Shown here in pieces: positions 6,901 through 16,700 of a stretch of 33,021 bases of DNA. Source of the stretch: Fulvivirga kasyanovii (lineage in GTDB: Bacteria > Bacteroidota > Bacteroidia > Cytophagales > Cyclobacteriaceae); contig NZ_SMLW01000639.1 in the NCBI RefSeq assembly GCF_009711405.1, positions 1-33,021 on the forward strand, given 5' to 3'. Each line of letters starts with the position of its first letter. Within the stretch, counting starts at the first letter, position 1. The translations under genes were made by a program, and so were the position numbers. The notes beneath the pieces were generated by a model, which had not been told where the DNA came from, made no database searches, and was given only the letters and a program-made list of their open reading frames with translations.

Positions 6901-9777
6901 TTACCTCCACTCTACCGCAAGGGTCTTTTCCATCCATGGTAATATTACCATGCTAACCGACCACGGCAGGGTGTCCATCAATACATCCCAGGCCTTCTGC
7001 TCTACATAAAGCTGCCAGCCTCCATTCATGGCCTGCTCCAGTCTGCCTTCACGATGCAGAAAAGATACCCGAAAATTATCCGGAGAAGTTTTTCCTAACG
7101 TCGGCCAGTTCTGAATCACCCCATTGACAAGGCTCTCGCACAGCTCCTTTTCCTTATCTTCAAGGGCATAAGCATTATCCAGGGGTTCAAAGATATCGAG
7201 GCCGCAAAGTACCTTGTTCAAAGCAAGCTCAAACTCCTGGGTTTTGTCATCCTTATAAGCTATATATTGAAGGATATGAACAGCTTTATGAGCTGATGCA
7301 GTGTCCTTGAATTTCTTATTCTCCAATAGTTCCAGCATATTAAATAACCGGGACAAAAAAGGATGCAGTATAACCAGCCCGGCATTATTGATATAAATAG
7401 GCTCCCTGCCCAATCGTTTGGCCAGCTTCTCCTGCTTCTCCCTTTCCAGTCTCTCCTTTTCCATCTTCTTTCTCTCCTCTTCCTCTTTGACCTTTTTCTG
7501 CTCTTCTCTTTTTCTTTCTTCTTCCTCCTTCACCGCCTTGTCAGCAGACGCTGCTTTTGACTCCTCTTCCGCGGCTTCCTTACCGTCTATCCTTTCACGT
7601 TCCTCTTGAGCTTCTGCTCTCTCTTTCCTTCTAGTTTCATCCATGGACTCCTCCTGGAGCGATACCAGCCGTTTTATTTCTTCCGTGGTTGACGCTAGTA
7701 TGTGCTTCCACTCCAACTGCCTTAACTCCATTTGCGTGACCCTGTATGACTTTTCTTTTATCTCCCTGGCAATAAGCAAATCAACCCACTGTACCCGTTC
7801 TTCAATAGCCGCCGGAGCAATGACATGGGCAATCCGCATTAACAGGTCATCAGGCAAATGTTTTATCCAAAGCGTACGTATCTCTTCCTCCTGTACTGCC
7901 TTCTTAACAGTATCGGCAAACACCCCTGGCTTTTCCTTTAAGAGCTGGTATATTCCTGCCACCAGTCTGCTTCTGGTTTGTACATCAAGCCCTAAAGCCG
8001 GCTCCGTTCCGGTAGCCGATGCCGGGAATTTCCCCTGACGGATAAAACCAAGTGCCTCCGCCTCAGCTACAGCCTCAGTCAATATTTTCTGAACCTCCTC
8101 CGGTAAATCCTTCTCCCCGCTTTCCATCAATTGTTTTAGCTGTCCGTACAACCTGCCTTGTTGCTCACTGAGCCTTGATAATGTAGTCTCCAAGGGTGAT
8201 TCAAAGCTCTCTTCTACAATCTCCGCAAGCCTGAGCTCCGGTGACGCTTTAAAAATACTTTCGGCAATGTTGTCTTCAAACTGATAGCGCACGCGCTTTG
8301 CAACCAAGGGTAAGATAAGAGGGTCAAGGTTTGAGATAATTTCTCTGACCGACGCAGGTTCCAACTGCATGATAATAGCAGTTAGATCCTCAAACCGACG
8401 TATTTTAGTTTGTGCAGGCAATGCCCCGAAAAGTAAAAAGAAACGGATTATTTCCTGCTGGGTATAGGTTCTTTTCCTGGGCTTTTCAGTGACGTCTTCA
8501 TAGGTTTCACTGAGTACCTCCACAGCCCGTGCAGGCTCGATCTTCACGTGGTCGGCGATCTTATCAGCAGTGAAAGATAAAAAATCAACCTTACTTAAGC
8601 TGCCCACCTTGCCTTTCTTCTCGACATAAATGTAATCAACCACATAACGGTAGAAGGCCTTCAACAGAGTGGTTTCTGACTGAATTATGCCTTGCGTTTT
8701 AAATAGCCTGATTGCATTTTCTATAAACTGTATTACAAACTGGCTATCCGCGGCTAATTCCCTTTGCAGAAAGGCTTCAAACTGTTGTTTTGAAACCTTC
8801 TCATACCATTTCCCTATCCATTCCTTTATATCTTCTTTGGCTAACTCTTTCACCTGCTCTTTCTCAGGCCTTGCCGGCTCCACTTTTCTCAGGGCCTGCT
8901 TCAACGCTTTCTCCACGATTGTGCCCTTGGCCTCAGGTTTCAACGCAGTAGCAAACACGGCGCTTCGTAGCTCTCTTTGGCTTACCTCGGGATGGTATAT
9001 GATAAAAGATACCAGCTTATCATTAAAAGGCTTATCATGCATCTCTACGGAAGCTCCAGGCGAGATAGCAATGTATGTCTCTATCACATACTCCCAAAAG
9101 ATCACACGTACAGGCACACGACTAACCTGAGGGGAAGTGATTTTCAGACTGTTAAAAACTGAGGTAATTATTTCTAAAGAATCCTTAAACAAACGGCTTT
9201 TGGAAGTGTATATCACTTCGACAAAGCGGAGCAACTGTTCATCTTTAAACTGCCTAATAAAACGGTTCCTGACCGATCTGGTCCTAAGCTCAGGGATAAC
9301 TTCCCTCATGGTATTTGCAGTATCCTTTTCCAGCAGCAGATCAAACACTTGATCTATTCCTACTCCATGCTCCCGAATGTATCTACCCCACCATGGCAAT
9401 GTGCCACTTTGCAGGTAAAAGATAAAGACTTCAAGTAGTGATTTTTGAGTTGTGACTAGCTCATCCTCTCCCTTTACCGGCTGCGTTTTTATCATTGAAG
9501 CTTTACGTTCCAGGGCTCTTAAAAGCTCCCTTTCAAGCTTAAAAACAACTTCTTTCTCAAGATTATTCAGGTCTACTGTCCCGAGGTCAATTTCAAGTTT
9601 TGATATTCTTAGTATGGCATCTTCCGGATTTACCCTATCAAAAACAGTCTCAATGACTTTGGATATACCTCCTTTTACCAGCTTACTAAACCGCTCCTGA
9701 AACTCATAGGCCTTCTTTTCAGAAGGAAAATCAACTTCAAACGACTGTTTCTGTATGGTATGGAGGTTATCGGCCAT
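6901..9777 (-). CDS. Contractile injection system tape measure protein (Afp14-like)
   Basis: 958 residues. The N-terminus (QKQSFEVDFPSEKKAYEFQE, then a helix ending ELLRALE) and the late motif NNAGLVILHPFLSRLF (about residues 795-810) are characteristic of the eCIS tape measure family (CIS_TMP). In Afp this protein (Afp14) sets particle length. In between are helical repeats; about residues 705-790 form an extremely charged Glu/Lys/Arg segment, probably one long solvent-exposed helix or coiled coil. It follows the Afp12-like baseplate gene by 49 bases, a spacer holding a small hairpin (9793-9811), and precedes the exported protein gene. Family assignment rests on motif recognition and locus position. 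The Afp15-type ATPase that usually neighbours this gene is absent here. Confidence 0.88.
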   Translation of the reverse strand: MADNLHTIQKQSFEVDFPSEKKAYEFQERFSKLVKGGISKVIETVFDRVNPEDAILRISKLEIDLGTVDLNNLEKEVVFKLERELLRALERKASMIKTQPVKGEDELVTTQKSLLEVFIFYLQSGTLPWWGRYIREHGVGIDQVFDLLLEKDTANTMREVIPELRTRSVRNRFIRQFKDEQLLRFVEVIYTSKSRLFKDSLEIITSVFNSLKITSPQVSRVPVRVIFWEYVIETYIAISPGASVEMHDKPFNDKLVSFIIYHPEVSQRELRSAVFATALKPEAKGTIVEKALKQALRKVEPARPEKEQVKELAKEDIKEWIGKWYEKVSKQQFEAFLQRELAADSQFVIQFIENAIRLFKTQGIIQSETTLLKAFYRYVVDYIYVEKKGKVGSLSKVDFLSFTADKIADHVKIEPARAVEVLSETYEDVTEKPRKRTYTQQEIIRFFLLFGALPAQTKIRRFEDLTAIIMQLEPASVREIISNLDPLILPLVAKRVRYQFEDNIAESIFKASPELRLAEIVEESFESPLETTLSRLSEQQGRLYGQLKQLMESGEKDLPEEVQKILTEAVAEAEALGFIRQGKFPASATGTEPALGLDVQTRSRLVAGIYQLLKEKPGVFADTVKKAVQEEEIRTLWIKHLPDDLLMRIAHVIAPAAIEERVQWVDLLIAREIKEKSYRVTQMELRQLEWKHILASTTEEIKRLVSLQEESMDETRRKERAEAQEERERIDGKEAAEEESKAASADKAVKEEEERKREEQKKVKEEEERKKMEKERLEREKQEKLAKRLGREPIYINNAGLVILHPFLSRLFNMLELLENKKFKDTASAHKAVHILQYIAYKDDKTQEFELALNKVLCGLDIFEPLDNAYALEDKEKELCESLVNGVIQNWPTLGKTSPDNFRVSFLHREGRLEQAMNGGWQLYVEQKAWDVLMDTLPWSVSMVILPWMEKTLAVEWR

Positions 9778-9792
9778 AGTTGAAAACCAGAA

Positions 9793-9811
9793 GGTTATCT
9801 CAACTATAACC
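9793..9811 (-). promoter_or_regulatory. Small inverted repeat upstream of the tape measure start
   Basis: Perfect 6-bp arms GGTTAT / ATAACC with a 7-base loop, ending 15 bases before the tape measure ATG. There is no T tract, so it is not a terminator. It could affect translation or mRNA stability, or be chance. Confidence 0.3.
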
Positions 9812-9826
9812 CTCCGGCCATAAGAT

Positions 9827-12691
9827 TTAGCTCTCTATTCCATAAAGTGAGAACAGGTATTCAGAAAGCTCAGCTTTATATTTACCATCTCCCTTGGTAC
9901 CATTCTCATTCATTTTCTCTTCCATCCAGCTATAATATAGACTTTCAAAGGTCTCCATGTCCGCTGGATCGAACCAGAAAATAGAAGAAGCGATATTAGC
10001 CGGGGAGTGCATATTCACAGTGTCTTCTATTATGGACCTGAATTCATCATCACTGAACCTGTTAGTCCATGAAGGGAACACAACACTTACTCTAAACGAG
10101 TAGAACTCTTCAGGTATCCTTCTGCTCTCATCAGAATGCTGAACGAAGAGCCCTATTTTATGCTCGAAAGGTATAATATCATCTGTATCGGAAAGGTGCC
10201 TGTAAAGCTTTTCCATTTTTTCGTGGGTCTTTTCAACCGACGCTCTGAATGCAAGGCTTACCAAATGGATCTTGCCATCGCTGGTTTTAAAATGCACCTC
10301 AAAGTCACCATCCTCCCTGCGCTCAACAGAGTAGTTCTCATATTTTTTTATCTCCGGCCTCAGGGCCTCTATAACCTTTTCGCGCTCTTTGAAGGTATAT
10401 AAACCTGTACTTCTAAAGAAGCTTTTACGATCAGCATCCAGAAGGTAGATTCCAAACCTCTTATCTGTTACCTCCGGACGTAACAAAGTATGCTCCACCA
10501 TATGCAAACCTTCGCTTTGCATATTTAGTTTTTTCAGCGTGTTTACCAATTCAAGTACACTTATCAAGGCATCTTCATAAGTTTTTGACGATGCTATAAG
10601 CAACCACTCATCAGTAGATGGCTTATTGAAAACTACATGATGCTCTCCGGAATCCTTTCCTTTACCTATCCTGAAATTGATCAGGTCCATTCCTTCCCTG
10701 AGGAAGTCGGTAAGCATGGTTTTACTTTTGAAAGGTAGTGTCTGCTTGAGCAGGTTGAGCTTATACTCTTCGTCAAAGTCGTTAAGGTTTATTTCTTCCT
10801 CATCTACATAGTCGAAATACCTTAGTACATAGTCTACTTCAATTTTAGCTGATTTCAAACTACCTCTGGAACTCCATGACTTGATTTCAGCCTTGCTGCT
10901 GCTTTCTGACTTTAGTTGTAAGCCTTTCTCAGTATAGTGATTGAGCAATGAGTGGGCATGGTATTCATTGACCTCATTAATGCTGCTGACACCTAACCCC
11001 ATAAGTATGGCGATCCTGGCCTCCATACCTGTGATGTTGTCGGTATCAATACTCTTTTTTCTATAGTTAAATGCCCTCGCCCTGTTCTTATTCAGCGTGT
11101 CCAATGACTTAAGCAACCTTACCTTACTCTGGATCAGGTGTAACTCAAATTCTTTATCATCAAAATAGTGATTAAACTGGGAGAACGAATACTGTGAGAA
11201 AGACTCCCCATGTACTGCGAGCAGATAGTCAAGGAAACGGTTCCTTCGGTCTACGAAGTTGTCGTTTAACCGGACGAGTTCGCCTAAACCCTTTTTATAG
11301 TTAGCAGGCAGGTTGTATTCTTTCAGCAGCGGGTCATTTACAATTCCTGATTCATCCTTGTAGAGAGGCTCTACATCAGGCACATTGTCCAGGGACTGAA
11401 AGAAGTAAGTTTGCCCTACATTCTTCCTGACAGAAAACAGATCCTTGGCATGGGCCAACTGAGACAGGTAATTAGCAATTATCTGCTCAAAGATCAGCAA
11501 ATATCCTTTTAACTGCTTGGCCTGGGCCCTTCTCAAAGGAGAAGGTGAATTAGGTATACCATATTCTCCTATGCCATAAGTGACCGGGAATTGGTTTTGT
11601 AATGAATAATAATCCTCAATATGCAGCTCTTTTCCTTTATCGAGCTCAATATCACCTTCTGAAAGACGGTAAACCCGTTTGGTAGCCGATTTCATCTCAT
11701 TGAGCTTACGCTTAACCACTTTGCCATCTAAAGAACTGTAGTTAACTACACCCCGCATGAACTGGATCGGATGCTTGGAGGCTTTGTCCTCTACATCTGT
11801 TACCAGCCTGGCTATCTGGTGTTCCTCAATGTTTACCTGGTTTTCATAGATCTCATCACCAATTTTCAGGTACAGGTTTTTCACACTCACCACGCCTTTT
11901 ACCTGCATAATGATCTTTGTGACTTCCGAGATGAGTATTTTATCCGGTTTCGGATATAGTTCCTCAGATTTAATGAAGCCGTGTTTCAAGAGAGGGCCAT
12001 TGAATATTTCATCCAGTTGAAGTCCCTCATTGAGCAATTCCTTCAATGAATAAAACCTGATTTCCGGGCTTAAATATTCATCAGCCTTAAAAAAGATCTG
12101 GGCCAGTATCGACTCAATATCATGCATGCCGTCAACTTCTACATCGGCATGAATGGATACGTAAACCGGCTCTAATATCTTTACTTCTTCAATATCTTCA
12201 CAGATGTTGCGGTTATCGCAGAAAACATCTTTTGTCTTGGCAATTACATTGTTTCTGGTGTTTTTATCCTTAACTCCTTCATCAAGGTCAAGGAGTATTT
12301 TGTACAGGCCATTGATCGAGTTTTCGGCAGGATCTATAGGTTGGATCCATACGTTGCTTATTTCAAAGACAGAATCAAAGATAAGCTTCCTGTAGTCATT
12401 GATAGTAAGCGGGTTACATGGCAGGATCTCATTGGGCTTAAGAAAGGAATGATCCCTGTTCTTGTCATCAAACAGGTGGTCTTCAATCTTGAATTCCGTT
12501 CTGAAAGACAGGTCAGTCAGTGCATAACACAATTGTTCCAGGATAGTAACACCCGGGTCATGCTCGTTATAATCCGTCCAGTATGAGCCGGTAAGTTCCT
12601 GAATGTACTTAATACCTTCAGCCCTTAAATAATCAAAGTCCTCACCTTGTTTTAATGCTTCTTCTTTACCTATAAATAATGGTTCCTCCAT
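9827..12691 (-). CDS. eCIS baseplate wedge protein (Afp12-like)
   Basis: 954 residues, soluble, no signal peptide. Residues about 38-65 carry the motif W-T-D-Y-N-E-H-D-P-G-V-T-I-L-E-Q followed by LCYALTDLSFRT, which is shared by large baseplate proteins of contractile systems. The rest is mixed alpha/beta with no catalytic motif. Position (after the J-like baseplate and fibre-like genes, before the tape measure) matches Afp12, the gp7-like wedge partner of Afp11. It starts 15 bases after the 65-residue gene, so the two are likely translated from one transcript. The exact correspondence to Afp12 versus another wedge subunit is inferred from gene order. Confidence 0.78.
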   Translation of the reverse strand: MEEPLFIGKEEALKQGEDFDYLRAEGIKYIQELTGSYWTDYNEHDPGVTILEQLCYALTDLSFRTEFKIEDHLFDDKNRDHSFLKPNEILPCNPLTINDYRKLIFDSVFEISNVWIQPIDPAENSINGLYKILLDLDEGVKDKNTRNNVIAKTKDVFCDNRNICEDIEEVKILEPVYVSIHADVEVDGMHDIESILAQIFFKADEYLSPEIRFYSLKELLNEGLQLDEIFNGPLLKHGFIKSEELYPKPDKILISEVTKIIMQVKGVVSVKNLYLKIGDEIYENQVNIEEHQIARLVTDVEDKASKHPIQFMRGVVNYSSLDGKVVKRKLNEMKSATKRVYRLSEGDIELDKGKELHIEDYYSLQNQFPVTYGIGEYGIPNSPSPLRRAQAKQLKGYLLIFEQIIANYLSQLAHAKDLFSVRKNVGQTYFFQSLDNVPDVEPLYKDESGIVNDPLLKEYNLPANYKKGLGELVRLNDNFVDRRNRFLDYLLAVHGESFSQYSFSQFNHYFDDKEFELHLIQSKVRLLKSLDTLNKNRARAFNYRKKSIDTDNITGMEARIAILMGLGVSSINEVNEYHAHSLLNHYTEKGLQLKSESSSKAEIKSWSSRGSLKSAKIEVDYVLRYFDYVDEEEINLNDFDEEYKLNLLKQTLPFKSKTMLTDFLREGMDLINFRIGKGKDSGEHHVVFNKPSTDEWLLIASSKTYEDALISVLELVNTLKKLNMQSEGLHMVEHTLLRPEVTDKRFGIYLLDADRKSFFRSTGLYTFKEREKVIEALRPEIKKYENYSVERREDGDFEVHFKTSDGKIHLVSLAFRASVEKTHEKMEKLYRHLSDTDDIIPFEHKIGLFVQHSDESRRIPEEFYSFRVSVVFPSWTNRFSDDEFRSIIEDTVNMHSPANIASSIFWFDPADMETFESLYYSWMEEKMNENGTKGDGKYKAELSEYLFSLYGIES

Positions 12692-12706
12692 ATGGCTGTT
12701 AATTGC

Positions 12707-12904
12707 TTATTTCAAAAAATCGTTTTGATCTTTTGTGTTATACCCATTTTCCCTATTGCCAGTGGCATTGTTTTTAAAGCCAGCATTGGCCTGATCATTA
12801 AGCTTTCCTATCAACTCATAGACTTCGGCAAAGGGCAGTTTTCCCAATGCTTCAAATATCTTTTTCGCTTCATCCAGCGTAACTTCAAACTTTACTTTTT
12901 CCAT
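12707..12904 (-). CDS. Small conserved-looking protein of the eCIS baseplate cluster
   Basis: 65 residues: an N-terminal beta/alpha unit (MEKVKFEVTLDEAKKIFEAL), then GKLPFAEVYELIGKLNDQA and a polar, Asn/Lys-rich tail. The pattern resembles short proteins I recall from Bacteroidota phage-tail-like loci, but I cannot name a family. It sits 43 bases after the fibre-like gene and 15 bases before the Afp12-like gene, all co-directional. The tight spacing and amphipathic helix content support a real gene. It might be an assembly chaperone or small baseplate adaptor (inference only). Confidence 0.65.
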   Translation of the reverse strand: MEKVKFEVTLDEAKKIFEALGKLPFAEVYELIGKLNDQANAGFKNNATGNRENGYNTKDQNDFLK

Positions 12905-12947
12905 GCTTACTGTTTTTTCAGTTCCTGCCTTTCAGGTTCAATCTGTT

Positions 12948-13685
12948 TTACTCCAGTTCTACGCCCTCGTCCATGAAGTGGTCGAGCCATAAGTCAGAGA
13001 TATAGTATCGTACAAAAAAGTTACCTTCATAATTTGACCTTGTTCTCATCTCCAGATTAAAGTCATAGGTCGTTCCGGTCCACTTCAGCTCTATCCTGTT
13101 ACTGCGAACACCATAATACGCCTGCGTGATGTTGATCTTATTCTTTGATTTACCGTATGTACTAAGTGCCTGACCGTGGATCAAAGCATAACGGCCGGAT
13201 TTTTTCTTACCAACACCTGCTACAATTTCAAGTGCATGGCATCCGTTCATACCTGTAAGCACAGGGTGCCACTCCCCATCGGCAGGGATTTTCCCCTGAT
13301 AGCGTGTACCTATTCTTGATTTAATACCTATAGTGCCTTCTACATCCAGTTCATAGGTTGGATCGTCATTGTTGATCCCTACTTTACCTTCACTTTTGAT
13401 AGATACTATGGAGTCTCCAAGGTGGTTGTTAATATTGAGATTGCCGTCTCCCTCTCCTATTGCCATACTCCAGGCCGGGCTTTTGTCCTCAATACTTTTG
13501 TAAAAGCTCAAAAGCTTCTTTGATGCACCTATAGGTGACAGCATGAGGCCTTCCTCAGAAGACTTGGCCACTCCATCATCAACTTTATTGATCATAGAGT
13601 CAATCAAATCATTGAAATGATTTTCAGCCGGCATTCTGCCTTTTCTGAAAAATCCTTTTAATGTATCCCTGTTTTGTAAAGACAT
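12948..13685 (-). CDS. Fibre-like eCIS protein, candidate short tail fibre or receptor-binding protein
   Basis: 245 residues, no signal peptide. Residues 1-40 contain a head of the form GRMPAENHFNDLIDSMINK that I recall from Bacteroidota tail-like loci. Residues 101-118 (KVGINNDDPTYELDVEGT) match the VGIG...P-x-x-x-L-D-V-x-G repeat seen in trimeric phage fibres and in peptidase-chaperone fibre tails. The last about 115 residues form a compact beta-rich domain (GEWHPVLTGMNGCHALEIVA, later YISDLWLDHFM). This order suggests an attachment head, short shaft and binding knob. It lies between the J-like baseplate gene and the 65-residue gene, roughly where Afp13 sits, but it is much shorter than Afp13. 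Target specificity cannot be read from sequence. Confidence 0.68.
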   Translation of the reverse strand: MSLQNRDTLKGFFRKGRMPAENHFNDLIDSMINKVDDGVAKSSEEGLMLSPIGASKKLLSFYKSIEDKSPAWSMAIGEGDGNLNINNHLGDSIVSIKSEGKVGINNDDPTYELDVEGTIGIKSRIGTRYQGKIPADGEWHPVLTGMNGCHALEIVAGVGKKKSGRYALIHGQALSTYGKSKNKINITQAYYGVRSNRIELKWTGTTYDFNLEMRTRSNYEGNFFVRYYISDLWLDHFMDEGVELE

Positions 13686-13715
13686 AATCTAATTTATAAT
13701 AGCACTATATAATTT

Positions 13716-16700
13716 TTACTCTACAATGAAATCCTGACCCAGCTCGAGGTAATTAATACCGGCCTGACGCGATTGCTGTTCCATTTTCTCATTCAATACC
13801 GTGATCTGGTGCACGTTTGCAGACACCAACACCGACCATGGCTTAGTCGCATTCAGGTATGGCTTAGGATCCCCCTCTTTAGCGGTATCCAGCAACATAT
13901 GCCTGCCACCAAAATCACGCGCAGTCTGGATCATCGAGAACTTGGTGATGAAATCGACATAAGGCAGCGTTCTCATAAAGCTAAGTATATCCGAAGTATT
14001 GATCCTTCCTCCCAGGTCTACGCTTCTGTCACCATCCAATATACTTCTGGATATGTAGCGCTTAATTTCGTCATTTAATCTCTGAATATAAAAACCAAAA
14101 TTATATCCCTCTTTGAATTTAACGGAGCAAATAATTTTGAGCCTTTCGAAATTAGGGTTACGCACCTCAAGCTTTACAAACGGCGAAACAAAGGATTGAA
14201 GATAAGACTTGATCTTATAAAGCAATTCACTGCTTGCCATCGGCTCGTTAGGGTTCGCCATGTCAGTATTATAAGGTGTAACCACTATAAGCACACTACC
14301 CGGAGAGTCCAGGTTATTACTTGTCATGTTAGGCAGACAGGTAACCTTATATACTTCATGGAACTTCTGAAGAATGAGTCTTTCATAATCCCAGGCGGTA
14401 ATGGCCCTTTTCTTATGCCGGAGCCTTTCAGCTATCCGGGTATAAAACTTTTGCGGCTTTTCTTCAGGCAGACCATTGAATGACTTCAACGGCTGCTCTA
14501 CAGACTGAATACCAACAATGTTGTTCATTGACCTTCTGATAGAACCGGCAGGCAAAGGTTTATCCAAATGATGCCCCTTTACTGCTGTATCATTCACATC
14601 ATCAAAAGTAGCTGTAAGCACCTGAGTAGTTACACTTACCAGTTTGGAAGCTACATCTATGTTTTTATATACCACAGCTCTTATCCAGTGGAGATTCGGG
14701 TCAAGGATAGTATTTCCATTGGTCAGGTCAGATGGCAACTCGATACTGATAATACCTGTCCTTAAAAAGCCTTGGGTTTGGTCATTCAATATTCTTGAAG
14801 GCTTTAGGAGAACCCATTCATTATTGACCAGATAACTCCATTCAATCAGTGGCGGATCTTCCTCAGAAGATACGGTGAATTCATCATGCATTTCAAAAAG
14901 CATGGTCACTGTTTGTGGTGGTTTAAGGCCTGAGAACCCTATGATCAAGGAACCTTCAAAATCATACTCAGGAAGCAGCAAAGTGCTCTGTTTAGAGTTA
15001 TCGGGGAAAGTAAGGCACTCACCGAATGGGTGAATATGGAACAGGCATCCTACAGAGCTGGTCTCATCATTCTTCTTGGACCGGTCAAATGAGATTACTG
15101 ATGACGAACCATAATCCAGTGACAATGACTTGATCAGCGGTGTATATGCCGGATTCGGCACCTCGTCTTCATCCGGGTCTTTCTTTTTAAGGAATGACCT
15201 TTTGATGTTCTTCGTGGCCATTTTTGACAGCACCGTAGGATATACGCTGTGCGCAAAAGCAAATTGAGGCCCTGTCAGCTCCAGCTTAATGAAGCCTCGT
15301 TGCACCATATTATTATAGGTGAGGCTGTCATTAATCTTAGAATAGTTTGGTGTGCGGCTGATAATGTCTATATCAACATTATCAATAAATGTCTTATCAT
15401 GAAGCTCGCCTTCCGGCTTTGGTTCCTCTGCCAGAGGATCGTCTGTTGTTCTGAACAGTTTAAAACGCTGGCGTTCCGACGGCTGCATGGGGAACCAACG
15501 TCCTCCGTCCAGCACGGACATATCTACCTCAAATGATGCATTGTCAATATCCAACCCATAATTGTCGTAATACTCTTTGAATCCTGTATTACCACGAGGC
15601 AGATCGTACCATTCAATATTAACTTTTAAATCGTTAATTGACTTCTGAAATATTTCATTGCTACCAATAAGCAGGTATGACCCAACTCCGGGGATAGGCC
15701 CGAAAGGATAGAATGGATTATCAGCATTAATCTCTCCGACGTTATTGTGAAGCATCAGGTTCTTCATCCCTTTTACATGGGTATCTATAACCAACCTGTC
15801 AAGCACGAGGCTCTTTAAAAGGCTAAACGGATATATGTAGCCATCACTGTTGAGTACAAATCGGATAACCGGTGCTTTATGATCAAACTCACCGGAATGT
15901 AGTGCCTTATCAAAATTTACCACTGCCGGTCCCGAACTTTTAATATCAAAGCTTAGGGTCAGTGTACTTTTGCTCTGGTTGCGCTTGACCACATAGTTGT
16001 CAACCCTATGCCAGCCACCATCTGTTGATATATCGATACAGAATGCTTCCATAAATATTTTAATGAAAGTTTCATTCTCATCCGCATTGCTCACATAGGC
16101 AATATCTTTCAGGTACTGCTGAAGTTTCGCAAAGGAGTCATTTGTAAAGTGGAATGTAAGGCTGATCTCTCTGTCCCCCTCACTAAGCAGGAGGTTTGGT
16201 GAGGATATGGCGAAACCAATATTGGCAGTGGACATGGTTTTCTCATCCTCTCCCTTGGTTTCCTGGTTTTCCCCGAATGTAGCAAAAGTCTTAAGCCGGG
16301 GTTGTGCTTCATCTTCTGTTATCTGTTTCTCCAGAGGTATCCGGGAAGATAAAATATTGCTGTAAAGATCCTTTTTAACCCCTTTAATATTTAAAGGGTT
16401 GTTGTTGATATATATCGTATTAAGCTTCTCAATTTTGGTTTTGTTAACGATAAGGTTATGATCAGCTTTATAAATGATATCATTACCTTCCTCATCCATA
16501 CCAGCCAGGAACTCCGTGCCTTTCTTTACTTCTGCAGAAAGTGCCGTATCGTATAGGCTGAATTTCAGATAAGCTTTATCGTACACGGCCGGCTTGGGCT
16601 GTTGTTTCAGTACCTGCGAATAGTAAAATTCCAGGTGCCTTTTATTGAGATTGTTTATATCACCCTGGGCTATTTTAAATAGCTTTAAAAAGGCCAGAAA

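Noticed and set aside
7363-7609. Plus-strand Phe/Leu/Ser-rich frames that look like membrane proteins
   Set aside because: They are the antisense of the Glu/Lys-rich segment of the tape measure gene, which always reads as hydrophobic on the other strand.
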